A stretch of 61,806 nt of DNA from JAFLCM01 sp964510955 (GCA_964510955.1 CAZEDW010000023.1:1-61806), one strand, 5' to 3'; shown: positions 25,662 through 34,128, counted from the first letter of the stretch. The notes: a model not told the origin generated them from the letters alone. Program-made: numbers and translations.

Positions 25662-26675
25662 GTGAACGACGAACCAGCCATCCAGCAGGCCCGCGCGTCG
25701 ATCGACGCCTTCCGGCGCGACTACGCCGCGGTCCGGGAGCAGCTCGCCCGCGTCATCGTCGGCCACTCGGGCACGATCGACGGCGTGCTGACGTGCCTGT
25801 TCTGCTCGGGCAACGCGCTCCTGGAAGGCGTGCCGGGGCTGGGCAAGACGCTGCTGGTGCGCACCCTGGCGCGGGCGCTGTCGCTGGACTTCCGGCGCAT
25901 CCAGTTCACGCCCGACCTGATGCCCGCCGACATCACCGGTACCAGCATCGTGCGCGAGGCCGGGGGCGCACGGCAGTTCGTGTTCGAGCCCGGCCCGGTG
26001 TTCACCCAGCTGCTGCTCGCCGATGAGATCAACCGCGCGACGCCCAAGACGCAGTCGGCGCTGCTGGAGGCGATGCAGGAGCGCAGCGTCACGGCGGGCG
26101 GCCAGACCCGAAGGCTCCCCGAGCCTTTCTTTGTGATGGCCACCCAGAACCCCATCGAGCAGGAGGGCGTGTACCCGCTGCCCGAGGCGCAGCTCGACCG
26201 GTTCTTCTTCAAGCTCAACGTCGGTTACTCCAGCCGCGACGACTTGAACGAGATCGTCCGGCGCACCACCGGCGGCGCGTCGATCGAAGTGGCCCCGGTG
26301 CTGGACGGCCCCCGGATCATCGAGCACCAGCGCCTCGTCGCCAGCGCGGCGATCGCCCCGCACGTGCAGGACTACGCGGTGCGGCTGGTGCTCGCCACGC
26401 ACCCGACCTCGGACAATCTGTTCGCCCCGCCCGTCGTGAAGAAGTTCGTCCGCGTGGGAGCCAGCCCGCGGGCCGCGCAGGCTCTGGTGCTGGGCGCCAA
26501 GTGCCGGGCGCTGGTGGACGGTCGCGCGGCGGCCTCGACCGACGACGTCCGCGGGATCGCGCTGGGTGCGCTTCGGCACCGGGTGATCCTGAACTTCGAG
26601 GGCCACGCCGAGGGGCTGACCACCGACGCGGTGATCGAGAACATCGTGGCCACGCTGCCGCACAGCGCCGAGTGA
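25662..26675 (+). CDS. MoxR-family AAA+ ATPase
   Basis: 337 residues from a GTG at 25662. Walker A is GVPGLGKT, Walker B LLADEINRATPKTQSALLEAM, sensor 1 MATQNPIEQEGVYPLPEAQ, and the lid domain has SPRAAQALV. MoxR ATPases act as chaperones that mature or insert cofactors into partner proteins and usually sit beside VWA proteins. None is adjacent here, although a BatA-like VWA protein is encoded at 14.6-16.7 kb. Confidence 0.9.
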   Translation: MNDEPAIQQARASIDAFRRDYAAVREQLARVIVGHSGTIDGVLTCLFCSGNALLEGVPGLGKTLLVRTLARALSLDFRRIQFTPDLMPADITGTSIVREAGGARQFVFEPGPVFTQLLLADEINRATPKTQSALLEAMQERSVTAGGQTRRLPEPFFVMATQNPIEQEGVYPLPEAQLDRFFFKLNVGYSSRDDLNEIVRRTTGGASIEVAPVLDGPRIIEHQRLVASAAIAPHVQDYAVRLVLATHPTSDNLFAPPVVKKFVRVGASPRAAQALVLGAKCRALVDGRAAASTDDVRGIALGALRHRVILNFEGHAEGLTTDAVIENIVATLPHSAE

Positions 26676-26717
26676 TCGGCGCGCCGGGGCCCGGCGCGCC
26701 CGCCGTACACTCAGCCC

Positions 26718-27353
26718 ATGGTCCGAATCACGAAGGTCTACACCAAGTTCGGCGACAAAGGGCAGACGATGCTGGGGGACGGCGCCACGGTGCCAAAGCA
26801 CTCGCTGCGCGTGGCGGCGTACGGGACGGTCGATGAAGCCAACGCCGCTGTCGGCGTCGTCGTCGCCGACCTGGTGCGTCGGCTCTCCGAGCCGAACCCT
26901 TCGATCGCACTCGACCCCCGGTCCCGCGCCCATTTCGAGTCCATCAAGGCCGAGTTGCTGCTGATCCAGCACGATTTGTTCGACGCCGGCGCCGACCTGT
27001 GCGTGCCCATCGCCGCCGGGGAGGCTCCCGGCGCCAAGCTCCGGGTCCAACCCGCCCAATCGCAACGTCTCGAAGCGCTGATCGACCGCTTCAACGAGCC
27101 GCTCGGCGCGCTGACCAGCTTTATCCTGCCCGGCGGCGACACGGTCGCGGCCCACCTGCACCTGGCCCGCACCATCACGCGCCGGTCCGAGCGTCTGGTG
27201 AGCGAGCTGCTGACCGTCGAACCGGGCGCGACCAACGCCGAGTCGTTGATCTACCTGAACCGTCTCTCTGACCTGCTCTTCGTGCTGGCGCGCAGCGTCA
27301 ACAGCGTGACCGGCGCGGGGGACACCTTGTGGAAGCCCGGGCACAACCGCTGA
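26718..27353 (+). CDS. cob(I)alamin adenosyltransferase (PduO/ATR type)
   Basis: 211 residues. Attaches the adenosyl group of ATP to cob(I)alamin to give coenzyme B12. The N-terminal ATP site is TKVYTKFGDKGQTMLGDG, followed by the family's YGTVDEANAAVG, the helix with LLLIQHDLFDAGADLC, and the cobalamin-side block FILPGGDTVAAHLHLARTITRRSER followed by LNRLSDLLFVLAR. The loop between helices 1 and 2 is a little longer than in most members. 42 bases follow moxR on the same strand. Confidence 0.92.
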   Translation: MVRITKVYTKFGDKGQTMLGDGATVPKHSLRVAAYGTVDEANAAVGVVVADLVRRLSEPNPSIALDPRSRAHFESIKAELLLIQHDLFDAGADLCVPIAAGEAPGAKLRVQPAQSQRLEALIDRFNEPLGALTSFILPGGDTVAAHLHLARTITRRSERLVSELLTVEPGATNAESLIYLNRLSDLLFVLARSVNSVTGAGDTLWKPGHNR

Positions 27354-27395
27354 GGCGCCCGCCGGTATCATCGGCAAGCCCTCCGCGGAACACCC

Positions 27396-29111
27396 GTGCC
27401 CAGCCACTCCTACACATACACCAGCGAGTTCAAGAGCGAGTTCGAGGTGCAGCGCCTCGAGCTGCTGCACCGTCGCATCCTGTGGTACTGCGGGGTGGTC
27501 GTGGGCATGAGCCTGCTGGCGACCGCGTTCGTGCTGTTCTTCGCGTTCCTGGGCTCGAAGTTCGAGTCCGGGAAGGTGCTGAACCAGATGACGACCCCCG
27601 CCGCCATCGTCGGCTGGATCGGCAGTTGCGTCAGCCTGGTGCTGTATATCGCGGTGTTCATGCGCGTCCGCAGCCGCCGGCACACCAAGGAAGAGCTGCT
27701 GCGGATCGTCTTCTGGCTCATCGTGATCAGCGGCGCCCTGACGCTCATCCAGGGGCCTATCACCGCCAGCTATCTCAAGGAATCTGGAGGGAAGCTCGAC
27801 ACCCCCACGATGCACGTCGACGCATCGGACGATGACGAGGCCAAGCCGCCGGAGGCGTCGCCCGCCCCGCCGGCCGCGAGCGCAGACTCCACGCCCGACC
27901 CCGGGCCCGTCGCGGCCCCTTCCGAAGCTGGCGCAAGGGCGGCCGAGTCCCCGAGCGCGCCCGGCGCCGTGCCGGCGCCGGCTTCTCAGGAGCCGTCCGG
28001 CGCTCCGGCCCAGACCCCCAAGGAGAAGAAGCCCAAGAAGCGCGTGACGGTGGACGAGGCGCAGACCGCGCTGGTGACGCTCGGCGGGCTCTGGTCGATC
28101 TTCGTGTCGCACTTCTTCGCGTGCCTGTTTCTCCCCTGGACGCCGCGCGAATCGATCCGTCCGGTGGTGCCGCTGCTGGTGCTGAACGCGGTGATCCTGC
28201 TGTTCTATGTCACGCGGGCACCGATCGCGATCCCGATCCTGATCGTGCTCTCGCCGCTCATCGCCGCGCCGGGAGCCGGGATCTGCTTCTGGAGAAACTC
28301 GCGCTTCCGCGACAGCTTCACGCTCAACACGCTCAAGGGCCGCTACAGCGAGATCCGGCGCGAGCTGGTCGACGCCCGGCGCATCCACGAGTCACTCTTC
28401 CCGGCGCCCATCCGCACCGGCCCTGTGCGCCTCGATTACCGCTACGAGCCCATGCGTCAGATCGGCGGCGACTACCTCTACGCACGCCAGATCACCGCCT
28501 CCGCCGGCGCGCACGCCGGGCGAACCTACACCCACATCGTCCTCGTCGACGTCACCGGCCACGGCATCACCGCCGCCCTCACCGTCAACCGGCTGCACGG
28601 CGAGATCGACCGCCAGCTCGGCGAACGCCCCGACGCCTCGCCTGGCGACCTGCTCACCGGCCTCAACAGCTATCTCCACCACACGCTGGCCAGCCACTCG
28701 GTTTACGCCACGGCCCTGTGCCTGTGCATCGACCACGCCGCCGACGCCCTAGCCTGGGCCAGCGCCGGGCACCCGCCGGCGTTTCTGCGCGGCGCCGACG
28801 GCACCATCGACCAGCTCGACTCGACCACGCTGGTGCTGGGCGCCTGCAAGGGCGACGACTTCGGGGCCAACCAGCAGGCCGTCGCCTTCCACCGGGGCGA
28901 CGCCCTGGTGCTCTACACCGACGGGGCCATCGAGTGCCGCAACAGCGCCGGGCGCATGCTGGGCGTCAACGGGTTCCGGGCCTTGTTGGCCGGGCTGCGC
29001 CTGCCCGTCGGGACGCCGTGCCTTGATGAGATGATCCGCGCCGTCGATGAGCACCGCTTCGGCCCGATCCAGGACGACACGCTGCTGGTGGAAGTGTCGC
29101 GCCCGGTGTGA
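27396..29111 (+). CDS. membrane SpoIIE-type PP2C serine phosphatase
   Basis: 571 residues from a GTG start. The N-terminal membrane domain has three helices (WYCGVVVGMSLLATAFVLFF, IVGWIGSCVSLVLYIAVFM, IVFWLIVISGALTLIQGPI). A Pro/Ala/Glu-rich linker of about 75 residues follows, then further helices (about 225-300), a short coiled linker (LKGRYSEIRRELVDARRIHESLFP) and a SpoIIE phosphatase domain with RQIGGDYLYARQI, VDVTGHGITAAL, WASAGHPPAFL, VLYTDGAIECRN and QDDTLLVEV. Metal-binding Asps are present. Such phosphatases control partner-switching (anti-anti-sigma) pathways; no STAS protein or anti-sigma kinase is next to it. Confidence 0.88.
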   Translation: MPSHSYTYTSEFKSEFEVQRLELLHRRILWYCGVVVGMSLLATAFVLFFAFLGSKFESGKVLNQMTTPAAIVGWIGSCVSLVLYIAVFMRVRSRRHTKEELLRIVFWLIVISGALTLIQGPITASYLKESGGKLDTPTMHVDASDDDEAKPPEASPAPPAASADSTPDPGPVAAPSEAGARAAESPSAPGAVPAPASQEPSGAPAQTPKEKKPKKRVTVDEAQTALVTLGGLWSIFVSHFFACLFLPWTPRESIRPVVPLLVLNAVILLFYVTRAPIAIPILIVLSPLIAAPGAGICFWRNSRFRDSFTLNTLKGRYSEIRRELVDARRIHESLFPAPIRTGPVRLDYRYEPMRQIGGDYLYARQITASAGAHAGRTYTHIVLVDVTGHGITAALTVNRLHGEIDRQLGERPDASPGDLLTGLNSYLHHTLASHSVYATALCLCIDHAADALAWASAGHPPAFLRGADGTIDQLDSTTLVLGACKGDDFGANQQAVAFHRGDALVLYTDGAIECRNSAGRMLGVNGFRALLAGLRLPVGTPCLDEMIRAVDEHRFGPIQDDTLLVEVSRPV

Positions 29112-29125
29112 AACCGCGGGCGGGA

Positions 29126-29599
29126 TCAGCCGTCGAACCCCGCCACGCGAAGCACGCTCGCCGAGCGGCCCTTGACGATCTCGTGCCCCTCGGCCCTCAG
29201 CAGTTCGGCCTGGCGCTTCACGCCGCCGGGGAACTTCTCGTTCAGCTTGCCGTCGTCCTTGATGGTGCGCCACCACGGCGTGAAGCGGGCCTTTCCGGCT
29301 TCGCGGTCTTCTTCGGCGGCCTCGGCGGCGAGGCGGGCGAAGATGCCAGTGGTAAGCGGGCAGGTGGTCGTCGCGCCGGCGTCCGTCGCCAGCTTGGCCC
29401 GCAGCCTGCCCATGGTCAGCAGCTTGCCCTTGGACGCCGCGCGCATGGCCGCGTCGACGTCGAGCGGGCGCGGGATGAGCATGGTTCCCTTGCCCATCCT
29501 GGCCTGCCAGATGGGCGGCACGGGCTCGAGCTTGCCGTGGCTGGCGTGCACGGTCTCGAGCTTCTCGCGGGCGGTTTTTCGCCGGGTTTTCGTGGCCAT
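29126..29599 (-). CDS. MGMT-family (alkyltransferase-like) protein
   Basis: 157 residues. The central segment TTCPLTTGIFARLAAEAAEE, followed by RFTPWWRTIKDDGKLNEKFP and GGVKRQAELLRAEGHEIVKG, matches the small uncharacterised MGMT-related proteins often annotated in planctomycetes and proteobacteria. It lacks the P-C-H-R active site of true O6-methylguanine methyltransferases. The Lys/Arg-rich N-terminus could bind nucleic acid. It converges on the phosphatase gene and is divergent from the MmgE/PrpD gene (53 bases). Confidence 0.65.
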   Translation of the reverse strand: MATKTRRKTAREKLETVHASHGKLEPVPPIWQARMGKGTMLIPRPLDVDAAMRAASKGKLLTMGRLRAKLATDAGATTTCPLTTGIFARLAAEAAEEDREAGKARFTPWWRTIKDDGKLNEKFPGGVKRQAELLRAEGHEIVKGRSASVLRVAGFDG

Positions 29600-29652
29600 G
29601 CCGCATGGTACCGCGGGCCCGCGCGGGAGCGCCGAGTCGGTACATTGTCGCC

Positions 29653-31095
29653 ATGGCCAAGACCCCCGTTGATCCGAACAAGAAATACCTCTCGCACGCC
29701 CTCGCGCAGTGGGCCTGCAATCTGAAATACGAGCACCTCAGCCCCAGGGCCATCGAGGCCGCCAAGCTCTTCTGGTTCGACTCCATCGGCTGCGCCCTCG
29801 GCGGCAGTCAGCAGGAAGACGCCCACATCCTCCTGGCCCACCACCAGGAAATGCGCGGCGGCTGGGAGGGCAAAAACAAGTGCACCTGCTTCGTCTCGGG
29901 CTTCAAGACGAACCCCGTTGACGCCGCCTTCCTCAACAGCCACATGGTCCGGGCCATGGACTACAACGACATCTACTGGAAGGCCGACCCCTGCCACCCT
30001 TCCGACATCATCTGCGGTCCCTTGGCCCTGTGCGAGTACCTCGACAAGAGCGGCAAGGACCTCATCCTCGCCACGGTCATCGCCTACGAGGTCGAGCAGC
30101 GCCTGTGCGAGTTCGGCGTCCCGGGCGTACGCGAGTACGGCTGGCACCACGCCACGCTGACGGCGTTCGCCGCGCCGGTGGCCGCCGGCCGCGTGCTGGA
30201 CCTGACGGAAGACCAGATGGTCCAGGCCATCGGCATCAGCGCCAGCCGCACGTTCACGCCGGGGGCGGTGACGGCGGGCAAGCTGACCAACATGAAGAAC
30301 ACCGTGGACCCCTGGGCCACGCGCATGGGCGTCGAGAGCGCCATGCTCGCCAAGCGCGGCTACAGCGGCCCCGAGCACATGTTCGACGGCAAGGAGGGCC
30401 TGTACGCCGTGTTCGGGCATGTGCAATACAAGGGCCAGCCCGCGAAGTTCGACACCGAGATGTTCCTGAAGGACCTGCCGCGCGGCGCGGGGGATCACTA
30501 CCGGATTCTGGACTGCGGGATGAAGAGCTTCCCCATCGAAGCCCTCAGCCACGCGCCCCTGACGGCGATGATGAAGTGCGTCAAGGAGAACAACATCAAG
30601 GCCGCGGACGTGCAGGAGATCAAGGTGGAAGTGATCGCCCGCGCGGCGGACATCCTCGGCGACCCCCACAAGTACCGCCCCGACAGCAAGGAGACCGCCG
30701 ACCACTCGCTGCCCTACTGCATGGCCGTGGGCCTGGTGGACGGCATGGTCACGCCGCTGCAGTTCAAGGAAGAGCGGGTGCTGGACAAGAGCCTGATCCC
30801 GGTGATGGACAAGGTGAAGGTGGTGGCCAACGACGAGTTCGAGGCGCTGTTCCCGAAGTTCCAGCCGAGCCGCGTCACGATTACAACAGTGGGGGGGAAG
30901 AGCTTCAGCAAGCGGGTGGACGTGCCCAAGGGCGACCCGCGCGACCCGATGACCGCCGAGGAGATCGGCGTGAAGTTCCATGCGCTGGGGGATTCGGTGA
31001 TCGGGCGCGGGAAGTGCGAGAAGCTGGCGGGGGTGATTTTGGGGATGGAGAAGGTGGGGGATGTCGGGGAGATGATGGGGGTGGGGGTGAAGTGA
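29653..31095 (+). CDS. MmgE/PrpD-family protein (2-methylcitrate dehydratase-like)
   Basis: 480 residues from the ATG at 29653. Typical opening (YLSHALAQWACNLKYEHLSPRA, then FDSIGCALGG), the core segment LNSHMVRAMDYNDIYWKADPCHPSD, and GWHHATLTAFAAPVAAGRVL. The C-terminal domain contains CGMKSFPIEALSHAPLTAM. PrpD dehydrates 2-methylcitrate in propionate catabolism; relatives include cis-aconitate decarboxylase and iminodisuccinate epimerase, so the substrate is not fixed. No prpB or prpC is adjacent. Confidence 0.88.
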   Translation: MAKTPVDPNKKYLSHALAQWACNLKYEHLSPRAIEAAKLFWFDSIGCALGGSQQEDAHILLAHHQEMRGGWEGKNKCTCFVSGFKTNPVDAAFLNSHMVRAMDYNDIYWKADPCHPSDIICGPLALCEYLDKSGKDLILATVIAYEVEQRLCEFGVPGVREYGWHHATLTAFAAPVAAGRVLDLTEDQMVQAIGISASRTFTPGAVTAGKLTNMKNTVDPWATRMGVESAMLAKRGYSGPEHMFDGKEGLYAVFGHVQYKGQPAKFDTEMFLKDLPRGAGDHYRILDCGMKSFPIEALSHAPLTAMMKCVKENNIKAADVQEIKVEVIARAADILGDPHKYRPDSKETADHSLPYCMAVGLVDGMVTPLQFKEERVLDKSLIPVMDKVKVVANDEFEALFPKFQPSRVTITTVGGKSFSKRVDVPKGDPRDPMTAEEIGVKFHALGDSVIGRGKCEKLAGVILGMEKVGDVGEMMGVGVK

Positions 31096-31147
31096 CGCTA
31101 AGGCGAGGGGCGGGTGGCCGGGTTCATAGAAAGCGGGTACGGCTGCC

Positions 31148-31245
31148 GGGGTACGCCGCTTTGGGCGTGCCCCGCTCTTGACTCTCGCGTTACAGCACGG
31201 GGTACGACGAGGACGCCGTACCCCGGCACCCGGCACCCGGCCCCC
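31148..31245. repeat. palindromic repeats left of the second AT-rich islet
   Basis: Two GC-rich hairpins. 31148-31174 is GGGGTACGCC with an imperfect complement GGGCGTGCCCC. 31199-31224 is GGGGTAC / GTACCCC around GACGAGGACGCC. They are followed by GGCACCCGGCACCCGGC, the same word as at 3697-3719. The loop GAGGACG is shared with hairpins further right. Confidence 0.65.
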
Positions 31246-31306
31246 GCAGAGATCAGTAATTCGCGGCGTTGCGTGCCACGCCCCTTATGCGATCAGCGAA
31301 AACGCT

Positions 31307-31615
31307 TTAGGGTCTTTGTAAACTGTTAGAAAAATCCCCAAGCGGTGAGATCGCGGTGATAATTTGACCATTGTCAAAGTCAATTTTTAGCAAATCAGCT
31401 CCGCCCGGATCACGCATAACCCAAGTTCCATGCGGTCGTCCGTCGCGCAGGCGAGCATAAAAGGCCGGACTTCCACTTTTCCACGCAATCATATAACACG
31501 AATCCAAATCACGACTATCCACATGTCGGGTTGTGGTTGATGTGTTACATGTGCAACCAGGCGCGATAGCCAATGCCATTCCAATGAGCGACGCCACGGG
31601 TGAATGTTTGAGCAT
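31307..31615 (-). CDS. small putative lipoprotein in an AT-rich islet
   Basis: 102 residues. The N-terminus is SPVASLIGMALAIAPGC, a lipoprotein signal with Cys21 as the acylated residue. The mature part has a short motif pair, RDGRPHGTWVMRDPGG and KIDFDNGQI, of the kind seen in MORN/YwqK-type repeat proteins; this is weak. Its ribosome site AAGGAG lies inside the last codons of the upstream frame, four bases before which that frame stops, so the two are coupled. Composition is AT-rich compared with the surroundings, suggesting transfer. Confidence 0.55.
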   Translation of the reverse strand: MLKHSPVASLIGMALAIAPGCTCNTSTTTRHVDSRDLDSCYMIAWKSGSPAFYARLRDGRPHGTWVMRDPGGADLLKIDFDNGQIITAISPLGDFSNSLQRP

Positions 31616-31619
31616 GGGC

Positions 31620-31901
31620 CTACTCCTTAGCGGTGTGTCCAGACCGTTTGCACTCCCCGTCCTGTAAGTCGTAGTGACAAGTTAAGTTGTATTTTACCAC
31701 AACATGACAATTGGGAGACCCGTTCACAGGTATTGGCCAACTCGCACCATTTTCAACAAAGGACCCGCTGTGCGCCGGAGCGTTGGGTTGGCAAAAACAA
31801 CCAGTAGGACATTGCCGAGTGTAGCCCTGAGTTCGGGCCAACGCTTCACAAATGAACCTCAAGGCGGGTGGCCTGCTCCGAGCGGGCTTTTTCGGGGGCA
31901 T
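31620..31901 (-). CDS. Cys-rich hypothetical protein, probably 5'-truncated
   Basis: The frame encodes seven Cys within about 75 residues (C-P-T-G-C-F-C-Q-P-N, then S-P-N-C-H, L-T-C-H-Y and G-E-C-K-R). The only in-frame ATG lies inside a palindromic repeat at 31899-31922, and the first 15 codons are repeat-derived. AT-rich gene-like sequence begins near 31860. The original start was therefore probably lost when the repeat arrived, or the gene uses a non-ATG start such as TTG. Coupled to the lipoprotein gene downstream. Function unknown. Confidence 0.3.
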   Translation of the reverse strand: MPPKKPARSRPPALRFICEALARTQGYTRQCPTGCFCQPNAPAHSGSFVENGASWPIPVNGSPNCHVVVKYNLTCHYDLQDGECKRSGHTAKE

Positions 31902-32485
31902 GCTCTCGTCTTCGAGAGCATGGCGGTCGAGCTAGGGGGGCCGTTCGGGGAATGCTCACGAGGACGTGCGGATGCCACCCGACGAGGACGGCCCGTCGTG
32001 GCACTTGGCGCGTTTCGCCGAGCCCTTCGGGGTCGGGGAAACTGAGAGGTGCTCACTCCGGAGGTGTCGTCGCAAAGCCTTCGCCACGCCCCGGCTCCTG
32101 ACGGTCAGGCCCGGCATCCAGCCACCCGTCCTTGGGTGATTCGGCGGTGGGGCTCGGCTGGCTTAGCGGCTTGGCGGGTGGTGGGGAGTAGGGGATTGGG
32201 GGTGTCGGGGAGGGAGGGGAGCACCGGCACGGCGAGGACGCCGAGCCGGTGGCACTGGGCGAGCCGGTGGCGGTTGGAGGCTCGGCGGGGTGGTCGCGCT
32301 GGGTGGGGTAGCGGAGCAGGGCGCTGGCGGCTCGGCGGGTGGTCTCGACGCTGGGGGCGTTGAGGGCGCGGCGGGTGGCCTGCTCCGGGCGGGCAATTCC
32401 GGGTGGCATGCTCTCGTCTTCGAGAGCATGGGGGTAGAGCCAAGGGGGGGACCCTTCGGGACATGCTCACGAGGACGTGAGCATG
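31865..32485. repeat. cluster of dispersed palindromic repeats, no genes
   Basis: Fills most of the 730 bases between the islet and the SnoaL-like gene. Perfect 10-bp hairpins: CATGCTCTCG / CGAGAGCATG with loop TCTT at 31899-31922 and 32407-32430, and CATGCTCACG / CGTGAGCATG with loop AGGA at 32462-32485. Degenerate copies: 31952-31973, 31974-32002, and 32221-32253 (GCACCGGC ... GCCGGTGGC around GGCGAGGACGCC). GGGTGGCCTGCTCCG occurs at 31866 and again just before 32390. The sequence between units is Gly-codon-like G-rich filler without credible starts. Confidence 0.75.
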
Positions 32486-32629
32486 CCACCCGATGAAGTC
32501 AGCCGAGCGGTGGCCGGGGGTTCGTTTGGATTGTGGTCAATGGAGTGGGTAGGCGAGCATCGAGATCGCCGGGCGACACTCGGCGCCTTTCATACCCCCG
32601 CCAATCCCCCACCCCAGGAGCCCCCAACC

Positions 32630-33001
32630 ATGAGCCTCCACTCCCTCGCCACCAAGTTCGTCGAGATGTGCAACCAGGGCAAGAACTTCGACGTCATGGA
32701 GGCCACGTACGCCCCTGACATCGTCTCGGTCGAGGGTGACGGCAAGGAGACCGTCGGCAAGGGGCCGGTCATCGCCAAGTCGCGGCACTGGGCCGAGGTG
32801 AACGTGTTCCACGGCGAGAAGGTGCGCGGGCCGTACTTCTGCGGCGGGACTGACTCCGCGGGCCGGTTCGCCGTGCACTTTGAGCTCGACATCACCCGCA
32901 AGGCCACCGGCCAGCGGCTGACGCTCGATGAGGTGGGCCTGTACACGGTCAAGAACGACAAGATCGTGCGGGAGGAGTTCTTTTATCAGGGGGACCACTG
33001 A
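32630..33001 (+). CDS. SnoaL-like/NTF2-superfamily protein
   Basis: 123 residues. AGGAG at 32616-32620 fixes the ATG at 32630. The pattern (FVEMCNQGKNFDVMEATYAPDIVSVEG, read in segments, then KSRHWAEVNVFHGEKV, FAVHFELDITRKATG and VGLYTVKNDKIVREEFFYQ) is the cone-shaped alpha+beta barrel of the NTF2-like superfamily. Members bind small ligands or act as isomerases; nothing fixes the substrate here. Confidence 0.75.
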   Translation: MSLHSLATKFVEMCNQGKNFDVMEATYAPDIVSVEGDGKETVGKGPVIAKSRHWAEVNVFHGEKVRGPYFCGGTDSAGRFAVHFELDITRKATGQRLTLDEVGLYTVKNDKIVREEFFYQGDH

Positions 33002-33031
33002 GCGGGCCGCGACGCCGCCGAAGACCATGAG

Positions 33032-33050
33032 CCCCCCCCGGGGGGGGGGG
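33032..33050. repeat. poly-C/poly-G homopolymer hairpin
   Basis: Eight C (33032-33039) run directly into eleven G (33040-33050), between the SnoaL-like stop (33001) and the next ATG (33109). It can fold as a C/G stem. Such runs are prone to slippage. Confidence 0.6.
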
Positions 33051-33108
33051 CGCAGCGCGGCGGGGCGGGCCTATCATGTGACTCCCGCTCTCTAGGAAGG
33101 AGCACGTC

Positions 33109-33981
33109 ATGCGATCGATCGTCCTTGCCTCGGTTGGACTCTGCGCGCTCGCGGGCGTCGCCGGCGCGGCTGTTCTGTTCGATAACGGGCCCATCATCAC
33201 CAACCCGACGGGCGGCACCGGCGCGATTGCCGGGCTGCCGATCTCCAACGCCGACGGGTTCACGGTGCCGGGGTCGAGCTTCATCTTCTCGACGACCGGG
33301 GTGGCGGCCACGGTGGCGACCAATACCGCGTGCGCCGAGGACTTCACCGTGCCGGCGGGCCCCGGGGGCGGCGGGTGGGACCTTGACAGCGTGACGCTGT
33401 TCGCGTTCCAGACGTCGCAGACGACGCCGACGGTGACGCAGGTGCAGTTCAACCTGTGGACTGATACGCCGTACAACGCCGGGTCGCCCGGCGCGCCGGA
33501 CCCGCTGCCGCAGCCCGTGCTGACGGACCCGGTGAGCGTCGCGGCGGGGGTCGGCACGTTCGTGTGCCACCGCGAGAGTGTGAGCAGCACGTCGACGGTG
33601 CGCCCGGTGTTTTCGTACACGGTTTCGCTCAACGACCTGCCCAACGGCGGCGTGCTGGCGCCGGGGCACTACTGGCTCCAGTGGAGCTTCGTGGGCGCCA
33701 CCAGCCCGTCGGCCAACGTGTTCATGCCGCTCGTCACGCCGCGCACCAGCGCTGTTGATCCGAACGCCCGGCTGCTGAACTCGATCGACGGCAGCGTGAG
33801 CGGGCCGCGGGTGTGGTTCGAGGGGCGAGAGGGATTCGTGGCCGGTCAGGCCGAGGGGCGCCCCTATGCGCTGCCCTTTGTGCTGAACGGGACCGAGGTG
33901 CCCGCGCCGGGCCTGGTGCCGGCGGCGTCGATGGGCGGCGCGGCGCTGCTTCTGCGGCGCCGTCGTGGGCGCGTGGATTGA
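33109..33981 (+). CDS. PEP-CTERM-like secreted protein
   Basis: 290 residues. AAGGAG precedes the ATG. The signal peptide (IVLASVGLCALAGVAGAA) is followed by a beta-rich extracellular domain with alternating Thr/Val strands, with no catalytic motif that I recognise. The C-terminal tail VPAPGLVPAASMGGAALLL followed by RRRRGRVD has the proline-containing motif, hydrophobic helix and basic end of PEP-CTERM-like signals. The role is likely structural or at the cell surface. Confidence 0.7.
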   Translation: MRSIVLASVGLCALAGVAGAAVLFDNGPIITNPTGGTGAIAGLPISNADGFTVPGSSFIFSTTGVAATVATNTACAEDFTVPAGPGGGGWDLDSVTLFAFQTSQTTPTVTQVQFNLWTDTPYNAGSPGAPDPLPQPVLTDPVSVAAGVGTFVCHRESVSSTSTVRPVFSYTVSLNDLPNGGVLAPGHYWLQWSFVGATSPSANVFMPLVTPRTSAVDPNARLLNSIDGSVSGPRVWFEGREGFVAGQAEGRPYALPFVLNGTEVPAPGLVPAASMGGAALLLRRRRGRVD

Positions 33982-34100
33982 TAGAGCGGTGGGCGCGCGA
34001 CCGGGGCCGGCTTTGCCGCACACGCTCCTGCTGCGCCCGATAAGCCCTCTGCCTGAATTCGGTGCAGTGTGAAATCTGCCGAAAGTCGGCGTGCGAAGTC

Positions 34101-34128
34101 TTGATTGTGCCCGGATGGTCGGTATCGT
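34101..34128 (+). promoter_or_regulatory. candidate promoter of the choice-of-anchor protein gene
   Basis: TTGATT (34101-34106), 16 bases, TATCGT (34123-34128), giving a leader of about 90 bases before the ATG at 34227. Confidence 0.35.

Noticed and set aside
24303..28388. A 1361-codon open frame on the minus strand
   Set aside because: Only the part from 25475 down is gene-like; the rest is antisense to moxR, the adenosyltransferase and the phosphatase, Arg/Gly/His-rich, and explained by GC-rich third positions.
29126..29599. Functional O6-methylguanine-DNA methyltransferase
   Set aside because: The P-C-H-R catalytic motif is missing; only the related fold can be supported.
31096..31147. 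Terminator after the MmgE/PrpD gene
   Set aside because: Short GC-rich pairings exist but none has a T-run, and the nearest hairpins belong to the repeat family.
29416..31236. A 606-codon open frame antisense to the MmgE/PrpD gene
   Set aside because: Shadow of the plus-strand gene, with no motif and a start inside the repeat region.
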